A program made the translations under genes and the position numbers. Below, piece by piece: positions 25,728 to 34,154 of a DNA stretch of 64,000 bases. Location: the NCBI GenBank assembly GCA_000508965.1, contig BAHV02000021.1, forward strand, positions 62,001-126,000, in the 5' to 3' direction. Below the pieces are notes generated by a model that saw nothing but the letters and a program-made list of their open reading frames with translations, was not told the DNA's origin and did no database searches. This DNA comes from Dielma sp000508965 (GTDB taxonomy: Bacteria; Bacillota_I; Bacilli_A; Erysipelotrichales; Erysipelotrichaceae). Positions within the stretch are counted from its first letter, which is position 1. Every line of letters starts with the position of its first letter.

Positions 25728-26881
25728 TGAACCTCATCTCCTAAGCTGTTATAGATACCCAGCAGCTTCATCTCACCCTCATGGATGCCTTCCACGACCG
25801 CTACATGACTGCGTGTAACAAAAATCTGGAATCGAAATGCCATAATCACCGTATCGCTTACATGACAAGGCTTATCTAATTCAAAGTAATAATCAATACT
25901 TTCAAGACTCGGCGGTTCAACATGACATTCACAGGCATCTTCCATACACTTGCCGACATAGGCATTGGCCACATGAGAACGCCGGTAAAATCCGCCGCCA
26001 TAGCAATAAGAGCGATCATCAAAATTATGTGAAATCTCACTGACATACGTTACACATGGCACTTCCACACATTCCTTATATGCGTGGAGCGGAGTTGTTC
26101 CGCTTAAGCCATGCCCCGGCTCACCGCTGTTGATCGGATAGTTCTTCATTTGTTCAAGGGTGAACGTGCAGGTTGCGGAAGGCGCATTGACATTTTCAAT
26201 TTGAATGCCATGCTTCTTCAGCATTTCCTTCGCCTTCAGCAAAGAATCCATATTCGGTGTCGGTGCTATCGTATCCTTTTCCTCACTGTACAGAAAACAT
26301 GGGAAAGAAGTAACGCCGGCAATCTCTATATGATCAAGCTGTTTCAACGCTTCAATATCATTATCTAAACCCGCTAAACGAAAGCCTGCCGTCTGACCGC
26401 TGTAAATCATATCTTCAGGGCCTACGACCTTCAGCAATACCTTTTGTCTGATTCCGGCTGCTTTAGCACATTCATTGATTTCACGAGCCTTATCGATAGA
26501 AAATATCGTAAAGTAATGACAGCCATAATTCACAAGCTCCTGAATCATTGCCCTTGGTGTCTGTACAAGATGACCCACATTGGCAATCGGTATCTGATGC
26601 TTCATCATGACCTTTGCTTCTTTGAAATCAACAACCACAGCGCCTTCATATCCAAGCTTCACTAACTCCTTGGCAATCAAAGGATTCCGGCCTAATTGTT
26701 TCAGCATAAAATATAATGAAATATTCTGTTTTTCTGCGGCATCCAGCATCTGCTTCGCATTCTTTTTTAAAGTATCAAGATCAATTACATACGTGTCAGG
26801 CAGAATCCTCCCCTGCTGATGCAATTGGAAAGAAGCTTCGATAAGCTCTTTATTTCTCCTTAATGTAGAGCTTAAGAACAT
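25724..26881 (-). CDS. yhfX: YhfX-like PLP-dependent enzyme (alanine racemase fold)
   Basis: 385 residues. The N-terminal barrel of the alanine racemase type starts at about 30: TYVIDLDTLKKNAKQMLDAA, then LYFMLKQLGRNPLI with K64 or so as the likely PLP lysine. The later GEPGHGLSGTTPLHAY fits the phosphate-binding end of the site. The C-terminal domain is beta-rich. It matches YhfX of the enterobacterial yhf operon, a PLP protein of unknown reaction. It overlaps yhfS upstream by 10 bases and yhfW downstream by 4, so expression is tightly coupled. Confidence 0.85.
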   Translation of the reverse strand: MFLSSTLRRNKELIEASFQLHQQGRILPDTYVIDLDTLKKNAKQMLDAAEKQNISLYFMLKQLGRNPLIAKELVKLGYEGAVVVDFKEAKVMMKHQIPIANVGHLVQTPRAMIQELVNYGCHYFTIFSIDKAREINECAKAAGIRQKVLLKVVGPEDMIYSGQTAGFRLAGLDNDIEALKQLDHIEIAGVTSFPCFLYSEEKDTIAPTPNMDSLLKAKEMLKKHGIQIENVNAPSATCTFTLEQMKNYPINSGEPGHGLSGTTPLHAYKECVEVPCVTYVSEISHNFDDRSYCYGGGFYRRSHVANAYVGKCMEDACECHVEPPSLESIDYYFELDKPCHVSDTVIMAFRFQIFVTRSHVAVVEGIHEGEMKLLGIYNSLGDEVQ

Positions 26882-27975
26882 TCTTTCACCTTCCTTATGC
26901 TTTCCTTCAGAATACGCACGATCGTATCACTGCCGCTGCGCATTGGATTTATACGAATCATTCGTGTTTTTAATGTCGGATCATTCTTTAAAAAAGTTCC
27001 GGACACACGGTAAAACATCGGTAAGACCTCATATTTTGATTCAGCTCCCACAGGATTAGGCGCTGCTCCAAGCTTCTGTGCTTCGATTAATACCTGTTCG
27101 GCAATAGCTTCCCTAAATTCTACAAGCAATACCTTAGATTGGGCATTAGCGAGAAAGGCATCTTTGATTTCCGGAATACTGCCGTCATTCAGCAGGCTTA
27201 CAGCCTTTTCATTTTCTTCTGCCTGAATTGCCAACGCGACGGGTGCATAGACAAGCATTCTCAGTAGTTCCATTGCCTGCCAGCCCTGAACCTTACTGCC
27301 GCCGGAATAATTATTGCGTTCTACCTCATCGATCAAATCAGCCTTCCCCAGCAATACGCCGACGCCTTCCGGTCCAAGCAGTTTAAATGCAGAAAAAGCA
27401 CTCAGATCAGCACCTAATTCGATACCGATTTTATCGACCTTCATCGCCGCATAATTATCATCCGTAAGAATCGGTACATTTTTACATGCCTTTATGCATT
27501 CAATCACTTCCCCCATATCATAGCTGTCATCGGGCTTCTGTCTTGTATACTGAACGATGGCGGCATCTATCTCATTTTCCTTCATGACACTGCGTATATC
27601 ACTCAAATCATTGAAATCAGCCTCGACTAAAACAGCATTCAGCCCCTTTAGCGAAGTTAATGTAGTCGGATAAACGGGAGCTTTATGAACCAGCACTTTA
27701 CTGTTTGGCTTCAGCATGGCGGTTAAGCCCCAGCGAATTGCACCGGTTCCGGCGCCTGTTACCAAGATTGCTTTCTCTGCATGGAAAAAACGCGCCAGCA
27801 ACCGTTCGGCTTTTCCTGCATAAGTTGGCTTATTACCTGGCTGAACAACGCCTAAATCACCCAGATTCAAAAACTCAGCCCCTTCAAATTCACGGCATAT
27901 TTCATCAACCAAAGCAAACTGCTTTTGTTTAGCTTCCTCCAATGAAATGGAGTGCAGCGGATATGTTTTCATCAT
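26872..27975 (-). CDS. yhfS: YhfS-like PLP-dependent aminotransferase-fold protein
   Basis: 367 residues of fold type I. AILVTGAGTGAIRWGL (about 70-85) binds the cofactor phosphate, ILTDDNYAAMKVDKIG carries the Asp of the site, and LSAFSAFKLLGPEGVGVLLG contains the PLP lysine (FKLLG). It resembles cysteine desulfurase-like or Cys/Met lyase folds and the YhfS protein. Two PLP enzymes side by side suggest sequential steps on an amino-acid-like compound. It overlaps the amidase-like gene by four bases. Confidence 0.85.
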   Translation of the reverse strand: MMKTYPLHSISLEEAKQKQFALVDEICREFEGAEFLNLGDLGVVQPGNKPTYAGKAERLLARFFHAEKAILVTGAGTGAIRWGLTAMLKPNSKVLVHKAPVYPTTLTSLKGLNAVLVEADFNDLSDIRSVMKENEIDAAIVQYTRQKPDDSYDMGEVIECIKACKNVPILTDDNYAAMKVDKIGIELGADLSAFSAFKLLGPEGVGVLLGKADLIDEVERNNYSGGSKVQGWQAMELLRMLVYAPVALAIQAEENEKAVSLLNDGSIPEIKDAFLANAQSKVLLVEFREAIAEQVLIEAQKLGAAPNPVGAESKYEVLPMFYRVSGTFLKNDPTLKTRMIRINPMRSGSDTIVRILKESIRKVKECS

Positions 27976-28973
27976 TTTTCCTCCTCGCTTTGATATCCTT
28001 TTGAAAAATACATTGACAGATTACTGAAATAACGATGCAGCGTGGCATCAGGTTCATGCGCTAATTCTTCAGCAAGTCCCAGCATCGCCGCAATCTTTTC
28101 CTTTTTACTCTCACAAATCAACACATAGGCACAGCCTAATGATGCAGCCGGCACACTTAAGGCCGTAGCATTGACCATGTTTACAACTCGGATAAATCCT
28201 TTATTCGCCCTCATTTGAAGTTCATGTGTCCGCTCATCAAAATGTCCGAAAATGGTATCTCCGATACCGCAACCATCAACAGGTCCTTCATAAGACAGCA
28301 GCACATCACACTCAGATAAAAGAGTGTTCAAACACCGAATCAAAGTTTTCCGGTCTGCATAAAGAGCCGGTAAGTTCTTTCTTTGGCAGGCAAATGAATA
28401 ATCATGGCAATCTTCTTCACTGACAAAGATTTTCAATGCTTTATATTCAGAGCGAATATCAAGAACATCACTGATAGTCTTGCTCATCATTGCATAATCA
28501 CGGGTCATAAAGCCAATAGAAGGACTGAAGCTTATACCGTCTGTTGATTCTTTAGTATACTGCTTTACATAATCAGTCTCGATCAGCTCCGATATAAAAC
28601 CAAATAGATTCAGCGACATAGCGGGAGCCAGCACCGAACCGCCGCCATCTGTACCGATACCGAGATCATTGATATAGGTCAAAACATTAATGGCAGTGCC
28701 GCTGGAGCTGCCAGTCATAAATCTTCCGGTAATCGGATTTTGCAGATGCAGATCGACAGCCCTGCCGCCCAGTGAATGAGCGTCCAAGGTATGCAGAACA
28801 TACTTATCCTTACTTATCAGCTGATTCATTAAAGATGAAGGTATCTGTTCCACATCCTTGATGCCTACATAAATTTCACCATCATTCACCTTGAAGCATT
28901 TATTTACTGAATGATAGGGATTTAGCTGAGCCAATGAATGACGCAGCTTTTTATCAGCATGAGCCATCATCAA
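27972..28973 (-). CDS. Compact amidase-signature enzyme inserted in yhf operon
   Basis: 333 residues, about 130 shorter than typical amidases. It keeps the Ser-cisSer-Lys triad of the amidase signature family: K39 in YVGIKDVEQ, the cis-Ser near S90 in TGSSSGTA, and the nucleophile near S113 in GTDGGGSVLAPA. The family hydrolyses amides. The N-terminal and C-terminal lobes are reduced. It overlaps php upstream and yhfS downstream by four bases each, so it is a full operon member; the E. coli yhf operon has no such gene. It therefore suggests an amide substrate or intermediate in this version of the pathway. Confidence 0.8.
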   Translation of the reverse strand: MMMAHADKKLRHSLAQLNPYHSVNKCFKVNDGEIYVGIKDVEQIPSSLMNQLISKDKYVLHTLDAHSLGGRAVDLHLQNPITGRFMTGSSSGTAINVLTYINDLGIGTDGGGSVLAPAMSLNLFGFISELIETDYVKQYTKESTDGISFSPSIGFMTRDYAMMSKTISDVLDIRSEYKALKIFVSEEDCHDYSFACQRKNLPALYADRKTLIRCLNTLLSECDVLLSYEGPVDGCGIGDTIFGHFDERTHELQMRANKGFIRVVNMVNATALSVPAASLGCAYVLICESKKEKIAAMLGLAEELAHEPDATLHRYFSNLSMYFSKGYQSEEEK

Positions 28974-29848
28974 TCACTGAAAATCCTTTTTGGATTCTCA
29001 ATCAGCATCAGATCAATAGAATTCTGTGATAAGCCGGCTTTGAGCAGTTCAGGTATAAAGCTTTCAAAAAGATAACAATATCCAATACCGCCCTTATATT
29101 TAAGATGTGATTTTCTAGTCAGATCCTCAGATAACACCACCTGATTCAGCAAGCTCTCCTTTTCTAATGCAAGCAGAAATTCGATACGTTTCTGATCAGG
29201 CAGATAATTATTCTTGCCGATCGTATCAAAACCAACGGTTACTCCGGTTGACAGTACAGAACGAATGAAATCAAGATCGCCGCTCAAATCAACATGACCG
29301 ATAACTACCTTCGTAGGATCAGCACCATGGCTTACCAGATAATCAGCTTGTTCCTTCGCCAGTGTAGCAAGCGTTGTATGAGTATAAATAGGTTTATGTG
29401 TTGCACTATGTGCAATTATAGCGGCGTCAAACAGCTTTCTTTCATTTTCTGTCCACTCATTTTTACTGGTTCCGATTTCACCGATCGCATCTGCTTTAAC
29501 ACCGGTTCCTTCAATACCCTCATTGATTTCTCTGATCATCAATTCAGCAAGCTTCTCTGTATCGAATGCACTCATTGCTTCAGGGATGAATGGATCTTTA
29601 TAACAGCCGGTAGAAATCATAAAATGAATCCCTGTCGCTTCTTCAAGCTTTAAAATCGTACTGATATCTCTGCCCATACCAATATTTGTTACTTCCCAGA
29701 TATTGCGGACACCCTGTTTATACAGCTGTTTTAATTCAGCACAAATTTCATCATAACAGTCAAGGCAGCAATCCTGATCTTTTTTCACACCTGATAAATC
29801 AATATGCATATGCTCATGCATCATCGTATATCCGTCGTTTAATTTCAT
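28970..29848 (-). CDS. php: Phosphotriesterase homology protein Php
   Basis: 292 residues, an amidohydrolase-superfamily barrel with all usual metal ligands: HEHMHID (HxH), the bridging carboxylate candidate in AIGEIGTS, YTHTT, GHVDLSGD and the final Asp in VLSEDLTRKSH. Family members include lactonases and phosphotriesterases; the yhfV/php branch has no agreed substrate. Start ATG 29848 has AGGAGT upstream. It lies 69 bases after yhfT and is coupled to the amidase-like gene. Confidence 0.9.
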   Translation of the reverse strand: MKLNDGYTMMHEHMHIDLSGVKKDQDCCLDCYDEICAELKQLYKQGVRNIWEVTNIGMGRDISTILKLEEATGIHFMISTGCYKDPFIPEAMSAFDTEKLAELMIREINEGIEGTGVKADAIGEIGTSKNEWTENERKLFDAAIIAHSATHKPIYTHTTLATLAKEQADYLVSHGADPTKVVIGHVDLSGDLDFIRSVLSTGVTVGFDTIGKNNYLPDQKRIEFLLALEKESLLNQVVLSEDLTRKSHLKYKGGIGYCYLFESFIPELLKAGLSQNSIDLMLIENPKRIFSD

Positions 29849-29917
29849 TCGTGTACTCCTTTCTTAAAATAAATGACGAGCAAGTGATTGCCACTTTACC
29901 CGCCATTTTCATGAAAT

Positions 29918-31225
29918 TTAAGCTACCAGTGTTACTAATTGAATAACAACCAGCAGGTTAATCAAAATACCATAGAGAATACAAGCAACCGGTCCAACGG
30001 CAAGTTCAACAATCGGTTTCTTGGAAACACGGTTCAGCAGCAGACATCCAATAACGAATAATGCACCGATACCGCTTAGACCAACTGCCGCAGACATAGC
30101 TTCAGCTGATGCGACAGCACCAACAAGTAAGGCAACCTCTAAGACTTTATTCATTGAAGTACGGATATGCTCACCCATGTCTTTTACACCAGGGAACTTA
30201 TCCATGCCTTTTGCGAAAACATTGATCAGCAATAATTCAATAATCATGACCGCTGCCCCGGCAATCATTGCAACTAATGGATTATTGAAGAATAACAGAC
30301 CCATAACGAAGACAAACGTACAGCCGGCCGGTCCATAAACACCGGTAACGATGGCTGTTGTGAATACTAAAGGAATAAAGCCGATAGCACGGGCTGCCGC
30401 AGCCATTGCGGCTTCTGAAATTGCGCCATTGCTGACTAAAGCTAGTGAAATTGGGTCACCGGCAATCATTGCCATGCTTGTACCGCAGGCAAGCAAGCCG
30501 CCCATGATAGCAAGCAGGAACCAATTCTTTCTGATCTTAGCTACTTTTTCAGAGAAAACATTGACTAAATCAGTATTTGCACTGCCGCCTTCAGCCTTCA
30601 CTGCCGCTGCGAAAGCAAGCATCGCGATCGTACCGGCCAGCATCGCCATACCTTCGCCATTCAATGCGATACTAACGCCTTCACCAACGGTAATAACGCC
30701 AAACTTCTTAACTAGGAAATAAACGGCAACAACGATACATGCAGTAATAGCACCTTTTTTGAATCCATGCTGATAAGCAACAGCAAGGGCAGGGAAAATG
30801 GCAAACGCAACCGTTACATATTTAGAAACGCTGCCTAATGCATCAAGGAAATTATATGGCAGATAACTAAATGCTGTTACGACAAAATCAAGTCCGATTA
30901 GAATCAGCAAGCCATACAGCGCACCGATGACACCGGCCATGATCGTTCCTTTATTATTATCAGGACACCATGTACCAATGATATCCGTTGTCAGAAGTAA
31001 ACAGTGAATTAATATAATCGTAGCCGCAATCGAGGTTGGAATACCGAAGCCGATAACCAAACCAAAGCTGATTGCGAAGCTCATCGTTGCTAATTCTTTA
31101 CGAGAAATCTGTCCGTCAAAATACTGCGGTACGATAGGTCTGAAACCATCGTTGAACACTGCAATCCCCTTATTCGCCAGAATTGATGCCAACGCACCAA
31201 TCGCTGCGATGATAATATACTTCAT
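29918..31225 (-). CDS. yhfT: YhfT-like membrane transporter
   Basis: 435 residues, almost entirely hydrophobic, with about 10-12 membrane helices and Gly/Ala-rich segments (ILANKGIAVFNDGFRP at the start, AAVKAEGGSANTDLVNVFSE in the middle). It matches the YhfT family, a presumed transporter fed by or feeding the small YhfU protein encoded just upstream, three bases away. It probably brings in the substrate of the operon's enzymes. No biochemical function is settled. Confidence 0.85.
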   Translation of the reverse strand: MKYIIIAAIGALASILANKGIAVFNDGFRPIVPQYFDGQISRKELATMSFAISFGLVIGFGIPTSIAATIILIHCLLLTTDIIGTWCPDNNKGTIMAGVIGALYGLLILIGLDFVVTAFSYLPYNFLDALGSVSKYVTVAFAIFPALAVAYQHGFKKGAITACIVVAVYFLVKKFGVITVGEGVSIALNGEGMAMLAGTIAMLAFAAAVKAEGGSANTDLVNVFSEKVAKIRKNWFLLAIMGGLLACGTSMAMIAGDPISLALVSNGAISEAAMAAAARAIGFIPLVFTTAIVTGVYGPAGCTFVFVMGLLFFNNPLVAMIAGAAVMIIELLLINVFAKGMDKFPGVKDMGEHIRTSMNKVLEVALLVGAVASAEAMSAAVGLSGIGALFVIGCLLLNRVSKKPIVELAVGPVACILYGILINLLVVIQLVTLVA

Positions 31226-31228
31226 TTT

Positions 31229-31597
31229 CTAGTCCTCCATTTTTTCTAGAATAGCTTTCATCAGAACAGGCAGTACCTGTTCAGCATGCTGGGCTGTAAA
31301 TCCAAATGCTTTTTTGCCCTCCTTAACAGCTGCAATGATTTCCTCATCAGGAAAAACCTTGCCCGGCATTGAAATTGTCTTACATTGATTCTGTCCCAAT
31401 AGAGCAATTGCCATTGCCAATGCACCGCCGCCGCCTGTATTACAGGCACCTACATAATAATCAAACTTCCCCATCTTTAAAGCATTTACTGCATCCAGAT
31501 CATTCTTAATTGCTAATTCAATTCCTTCATAATTTTTTTGAAGAAAATCATGAATTTCCTGCTTATTGATCTGACCGCCGACTACAATTCTCACCAT
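31229..31597 (-). CDS. yhfU: YhfU-like small protein (DUF2620)
   Basis: 122 residues. It opens with MVRIVVGGQINKQEI and has a Gly-rich loop, YYVGACNTGGGGALAMAIAL (about 52-71), that could bind a phosphate or nucleotide. The size and companion transporter recall a PTS IIB or a transporter-associated regulator, but the family is DUF2620 with unknown function. It has AAAGGAGG before ATG 31597 and ends three bases from yhfT. Confidence 0.85.
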   Translation of the reverse strand: MVRIVVGGQINKQEIHDFLQKNYEGIELAIKNDLDAVNALKMGKFDYYVGACNTGGGGALAMAIALLGQNQCKTISMPGKVFPDEEIIAAVKEGKKAFGFTAQHAEQVLPVLMKAILEKMED

Positions 31598-31615
31598 CCC
31601 GCAAATCCTCCTTTC

Positions 31616-31957
31616 TTATTGATATAGATTGCATAGATGCATCAGCAGAAAGCGTTTCTCACCTTCCGGGAAAGTACAAGGCGCCTTTTCCGTCACTGTT
31701 TCATAAAGCTTTTCTGCCTGATGAATACCCGAACTATTCACTACTTCATTCCAGATGCTCTCATCTAATGTTTCTACTTCCTGACCTGTGCATATCCGTT
31801 GGGCAGCCATCGCCAAGTGAGTCGTAAACATTTCAAGAATACTTTCTTTATCCGTGAATGTCACCAGATCCTCATCGATGACTCGGTTCACAAACTCTGC
31901 AACTTCCGCTGAGATAACTCCTGCATTTTCTAAAATCGATATACGCTCCTTCAGCAT
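31616..31957 (-). CDS. yhfY: YhfY-like PRD-domain regulator
   Basis: 113 residues from ATG 31957, with TAGGAGGAATT upstream; a longer reading of 133 residues would run through the operator and has no such site. It is essentially one PTS-regulation domain: ISILENAGVISAEVAEFVNR, then FTTHLAMAAQRICTGQ with the typical His. Such stand-alone PRD proteins are phosphorylated by PTS components or act as antiterminator partners. It is the first gene after the strong promoter. Confidence 0.85.
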   Translation of the reverse strand: MLKERISILENAGVISAEVAEFVNRVIDEDLVTFTDKESILEMFTTHLAMAAQRICTGQEVETLDESIWNEVVNSSGIHQAEKLYETVTEKAPCTFPEGEKRFLLMHLCNLYQ

Positions 31958-31969
31958 AATTCCTCCTAT

Positions 31970-32062
31970 AATATACATTTTTTTGTATATTGATTGAATG
32001 AATAAGATTTGCATCATGCAAATTCATAGTAATGATTTTCAATATACATTTTTTTGTACAAA
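31970..32062. promoter_or_regulatory. Two operator-like palindromes in the yhf promoter region
   Basis: AATATACA and TGTATATT flank six Ts at 31970-31991, giving eight-base arms. A second copy at 32041-32062 has AATATACA, the same T-run, then TGTACAAA. The second overlaps the transcription start and the first abuts the yhfY ribosome site. YhfZ is the obvious candidate binder. Confidence 0.65.
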
Positions 32063-32065
32063 TAA

Positions 32066-32094
32066 ATTATAGACTGATTCCCGATGAATGTCAA
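32066..32094 (-). promoter_or_regulatory. Consensus sigma-A promoter of yhfYUT-php-amidase-yhfSXW
   Basis: On the minus strand TTGACA (32094-32089), exactly 17 bases, then TATAAT (32071-32066). This is a perfect consensus, so control must come from the overlapping operator-like sites. Confidence 0.9.
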
Positions 32095-32149
32095 CCCTAT
32101 TATTCGTAAGTATTCATACTTACACGGATACCTGTAATACCGGTAAAGT

Positions 32150-32176
32150 AAAAGGCAACGAAATACCGTTACCTTT
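32150..32176 (-). terminator. Terminator of yhfZ
   Basis: On the minus strand AAGGTAACG and CGTTGCCTT pair around GTATTT (one G-U pair), followed by TTAC. It separates yhfZ from the next promoter. Confidence 0.6.
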
Positions 32177-32192
32177 GGTTAGATTTTAAAAA

Positions 32193-33116
32193 TTAATAGC
32201 TTGGCGTAATCTTTCCTTCCAGCACCAGCTTCTGATTATCCAGTACGATCTGTACATCAATCAGTTCACTCAGCAAGCCAGCCATTTCACGCCGCTGTGT
32301 ATTCACTACCATAACAGCTTCCGTATCATCTATGTTATCGGATGGCAGCGATACATAATTGATATGCAGATGCTTATCAGTAATTTCATCTTCGTTCCAA
32401 ATCGCCGCATCAAGCTCACCGCTGATGATTTTTTCAAGGATTTGGTTATATTCCACCTGGACAAACTCCACCTGTTTGCCTTCACACGCATGCTCGGTCA
32501 ATACCTTTTGGTCGATAGAATCATTATCAATGCCAATTTTCATGCCATTTTCAATTGCTTTGCACTCGGCATCATGAAATACGATCACATGCTCTGACAA
32601 ATAAGAATGACGGCCAAAGGCCTTCACAATTTGTACAGAATCATTTTTCTTCATAATATTATTCGCCGCATAACGGGATATAATCGCAAAATCATACCGA
32701 TCCGCAAGCAGCATCGCGATACGGTTGGCCGCTCCCCGCATATAGGCCATGGATGCCGGTAAATTATACTGGTTTTCCATCGCTACAATCAAACCCGTCG
32801 CAAATCCCTCATAACGTTTCGAATACGGCAGCGGCATAACTCCGACAATCGATGTAATGCCGGCAAAAGCCAATAAGATCGCCGTGTTCTTCGCAATTAG
32901 AAAAGTACCCAGATGTCCCTTCGATTCAAGTTTGATCGCACCATTTTCCTGAAGGAATTTAATGGAATTTTGAATCGTCCCCCGTGCAAGTCCTACTTTC
33001 TCTTTTAGATCAGAAACGGTTGGTATCTTCTCCCCAAGCTGCCAAAATAAAAACTCCTTCGCTAATGTCATTGTTGAAAGACCGTTTTTACTCAATAATT
33101 TCTGATGGTAATCCAT
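32193..33116 (-). CDS. yhfZ: YhfZ-like regulator (HTH_41 / YhfZ_C)
   Basis: 307 residues. The N-terminal winged helix resembles GntR-type domains (about 15-65: IPTVSDLKEKVGLARGTIQN then NGAIKLESKGHLGTFL). The C-terminal 220 residues form a periplasmic-binding-like sensor (LAFAGITSIVGVMPLPYSKR, EFVQVEYNQILEKIISGELD). This is the YhfZ layout. It lies directly upstream of the operon promoter with its own transcription. It should bind the palindromes at 31970-32062 and respond to the transported compound. Confidence 0.85.
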   Translation of the reverse strand: MDYHQKLLSKNGLSTMTLAKEFLFWQLGEKIPTVSDLKEKVGLARGTIQNSIKFLQENGAIKLESKGHLGTFLIAKNTAILLAFAGITSIVGVMPLPYSKRYEGFATGLIVAMENQYNLPASMAYMRGAANRIAMLLADRYDFAIISRYAANNIMKKNDSVQIVKAFGRHSYLSEHVIVFHDAECKAIENGMKIGIDNDSIDQKVLTEHACEGKQVEFVQVEYNQILEKIISGELDAAIWNEDEITDKHLHINYVSLPSDNIDDTEAVMVVNTQRREMAGLLSELIDVQIVLDNQKLVLEGKITPSY

Positions 33117-33167
33117 CCCCTCACCTGCTTCCTCTTATAACTGATTTAAAACTGCAATTGGCAAGAA

Positions 33168-33189
33168 AAACCCGGATCACTCCAGGTTT
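33168..33189 (-). terminator. Terminator after gene at 33196
   Basis: AAACCCGG and CCAGGTTT form a stem (one mismatch) with a six-base loop; on the minus strand it is followed by TTTCTT. Confidence 0.65.
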
Positions 33190-33195
33190 CACTTA

Positions 33196-34107
33196 TTAAT
33201 TACTGTCGGCTTGATTAATAACCGTCCAGTCTGTCGCATCAGCCAGCTTTGCCTTTACATAATAGATCTGCGGCAGATCATCGGATCCCTCCGCTATATT
33301 ATAAACATGAACCTCAAGATTCATATTTTTAGCATCTTCCGCAGCAGAGAAATATGTTTCGATCGGCAATACTGAAACAACCTTTTCAGCGGCATCATTC
33401 AAAAGCCAAAGCAGATCATCTTCACCAATGGTATCATTTGCGTCAATGGTAACCCGCAGAAGATTGTCTATAACACTGACCCGCACACTGTCGGCATTGT
33501 CATAGCTTAATGCAGCCTTCACGTTTTCAATATCCGTATCTGTAATATTGGGATCAAGAATTGATTTTGCCAATTCAGGATTTTTTGCCACGGTATAATT
33601 ATCAATGACCCAATCCTCATTAGCTGCATTCTTTGTTTTCACATAATAAATCTGCGGCAATGCTTCACTGCCCTTGGTTGTGTTATACACATGAATTTCA
33701 AGATCATACATCTTTGTCGCAGCACTGTTTGTGAAATAGGTTTCAATCGGCAGTACCGCCGCTATTTTATCAGCAGCATCATTTAAGATCCAAAGAAGAT
33801 CTCCCTCTGCCATATCATCACTGGTATTAATCATCACCCTAAGCGTTGCGCTGATCAGATTTACTTCCAAATTATCGATATTGTCATAATTCAAATTACT
33901 TCTGATACTGGCAAGATCAGTTTCGGTAATTGCCGGATTCAACTCATTCTTGAAACGATCCGCAACCACTGGTTCACGGCTGTTTTCTAATGAATTCATC
34001 AGCACGACACCCAGGATGATACATGGTACCAATACAATGATAATGCCCAGCCACAAAATAACATGCGGCTTTTTCAGCTTAACGGGATTCGATGTTTTTT
34101 TAGCCAT
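33196..34107 (-). CDS. Membrane-anchored protein with two tandem copies of one domain
   Basis: 303 residues from ATG 34107 (AAGGAGTGAG upstream). A basic start and one membrane helix (about 17-38) are followed by two repeats of about 130 residues. Repeat 1 contains AITETDLASIRSNLNYDNID and DLLWILNDAADKIAAVLPIE; repeat 2 has NITDTDIENVKAALSYDNAD and DLLWLLNDAAEKVVSVLPIE. Both end in LPQIYYVK-type strands. The domain is not recognised. Outside the cell it may bind wall or peptide. It follows gatB by 47 bases and may be the last gene of that operon. Confidence 0.75.
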   Translation of the reverse strand: MAKKTSNPVKLKKPHVILWLGIIIVLVPCIILGVVLMNSLENSREPVVADRFKNELNPAITETDLASIRSNLNYDNIDNLEVNLISATLRVMINTSDDMAEGDLLWILNDAADKIAAVLPIETYFTNSAATKMYDLEIHVYNTTKGSEALPQIYYVKTKNAANEDWVIDNYTVAKNPELAKSILDPNITDTDIENVKAALSYDNADSVRVSVIDNLLRVTIDANDTIGEDDLLWLLNDAAEKVVSVLPIETYFSAAEDAKNMNLEVHVYNIAEGSDDLPQIYYVKAKLADATDWTVINQADSN

Positions 34108-34154
34108 CAACTCACTCCTTCACGTACTATTGTACTTCAAATTATGCTGTTTGG

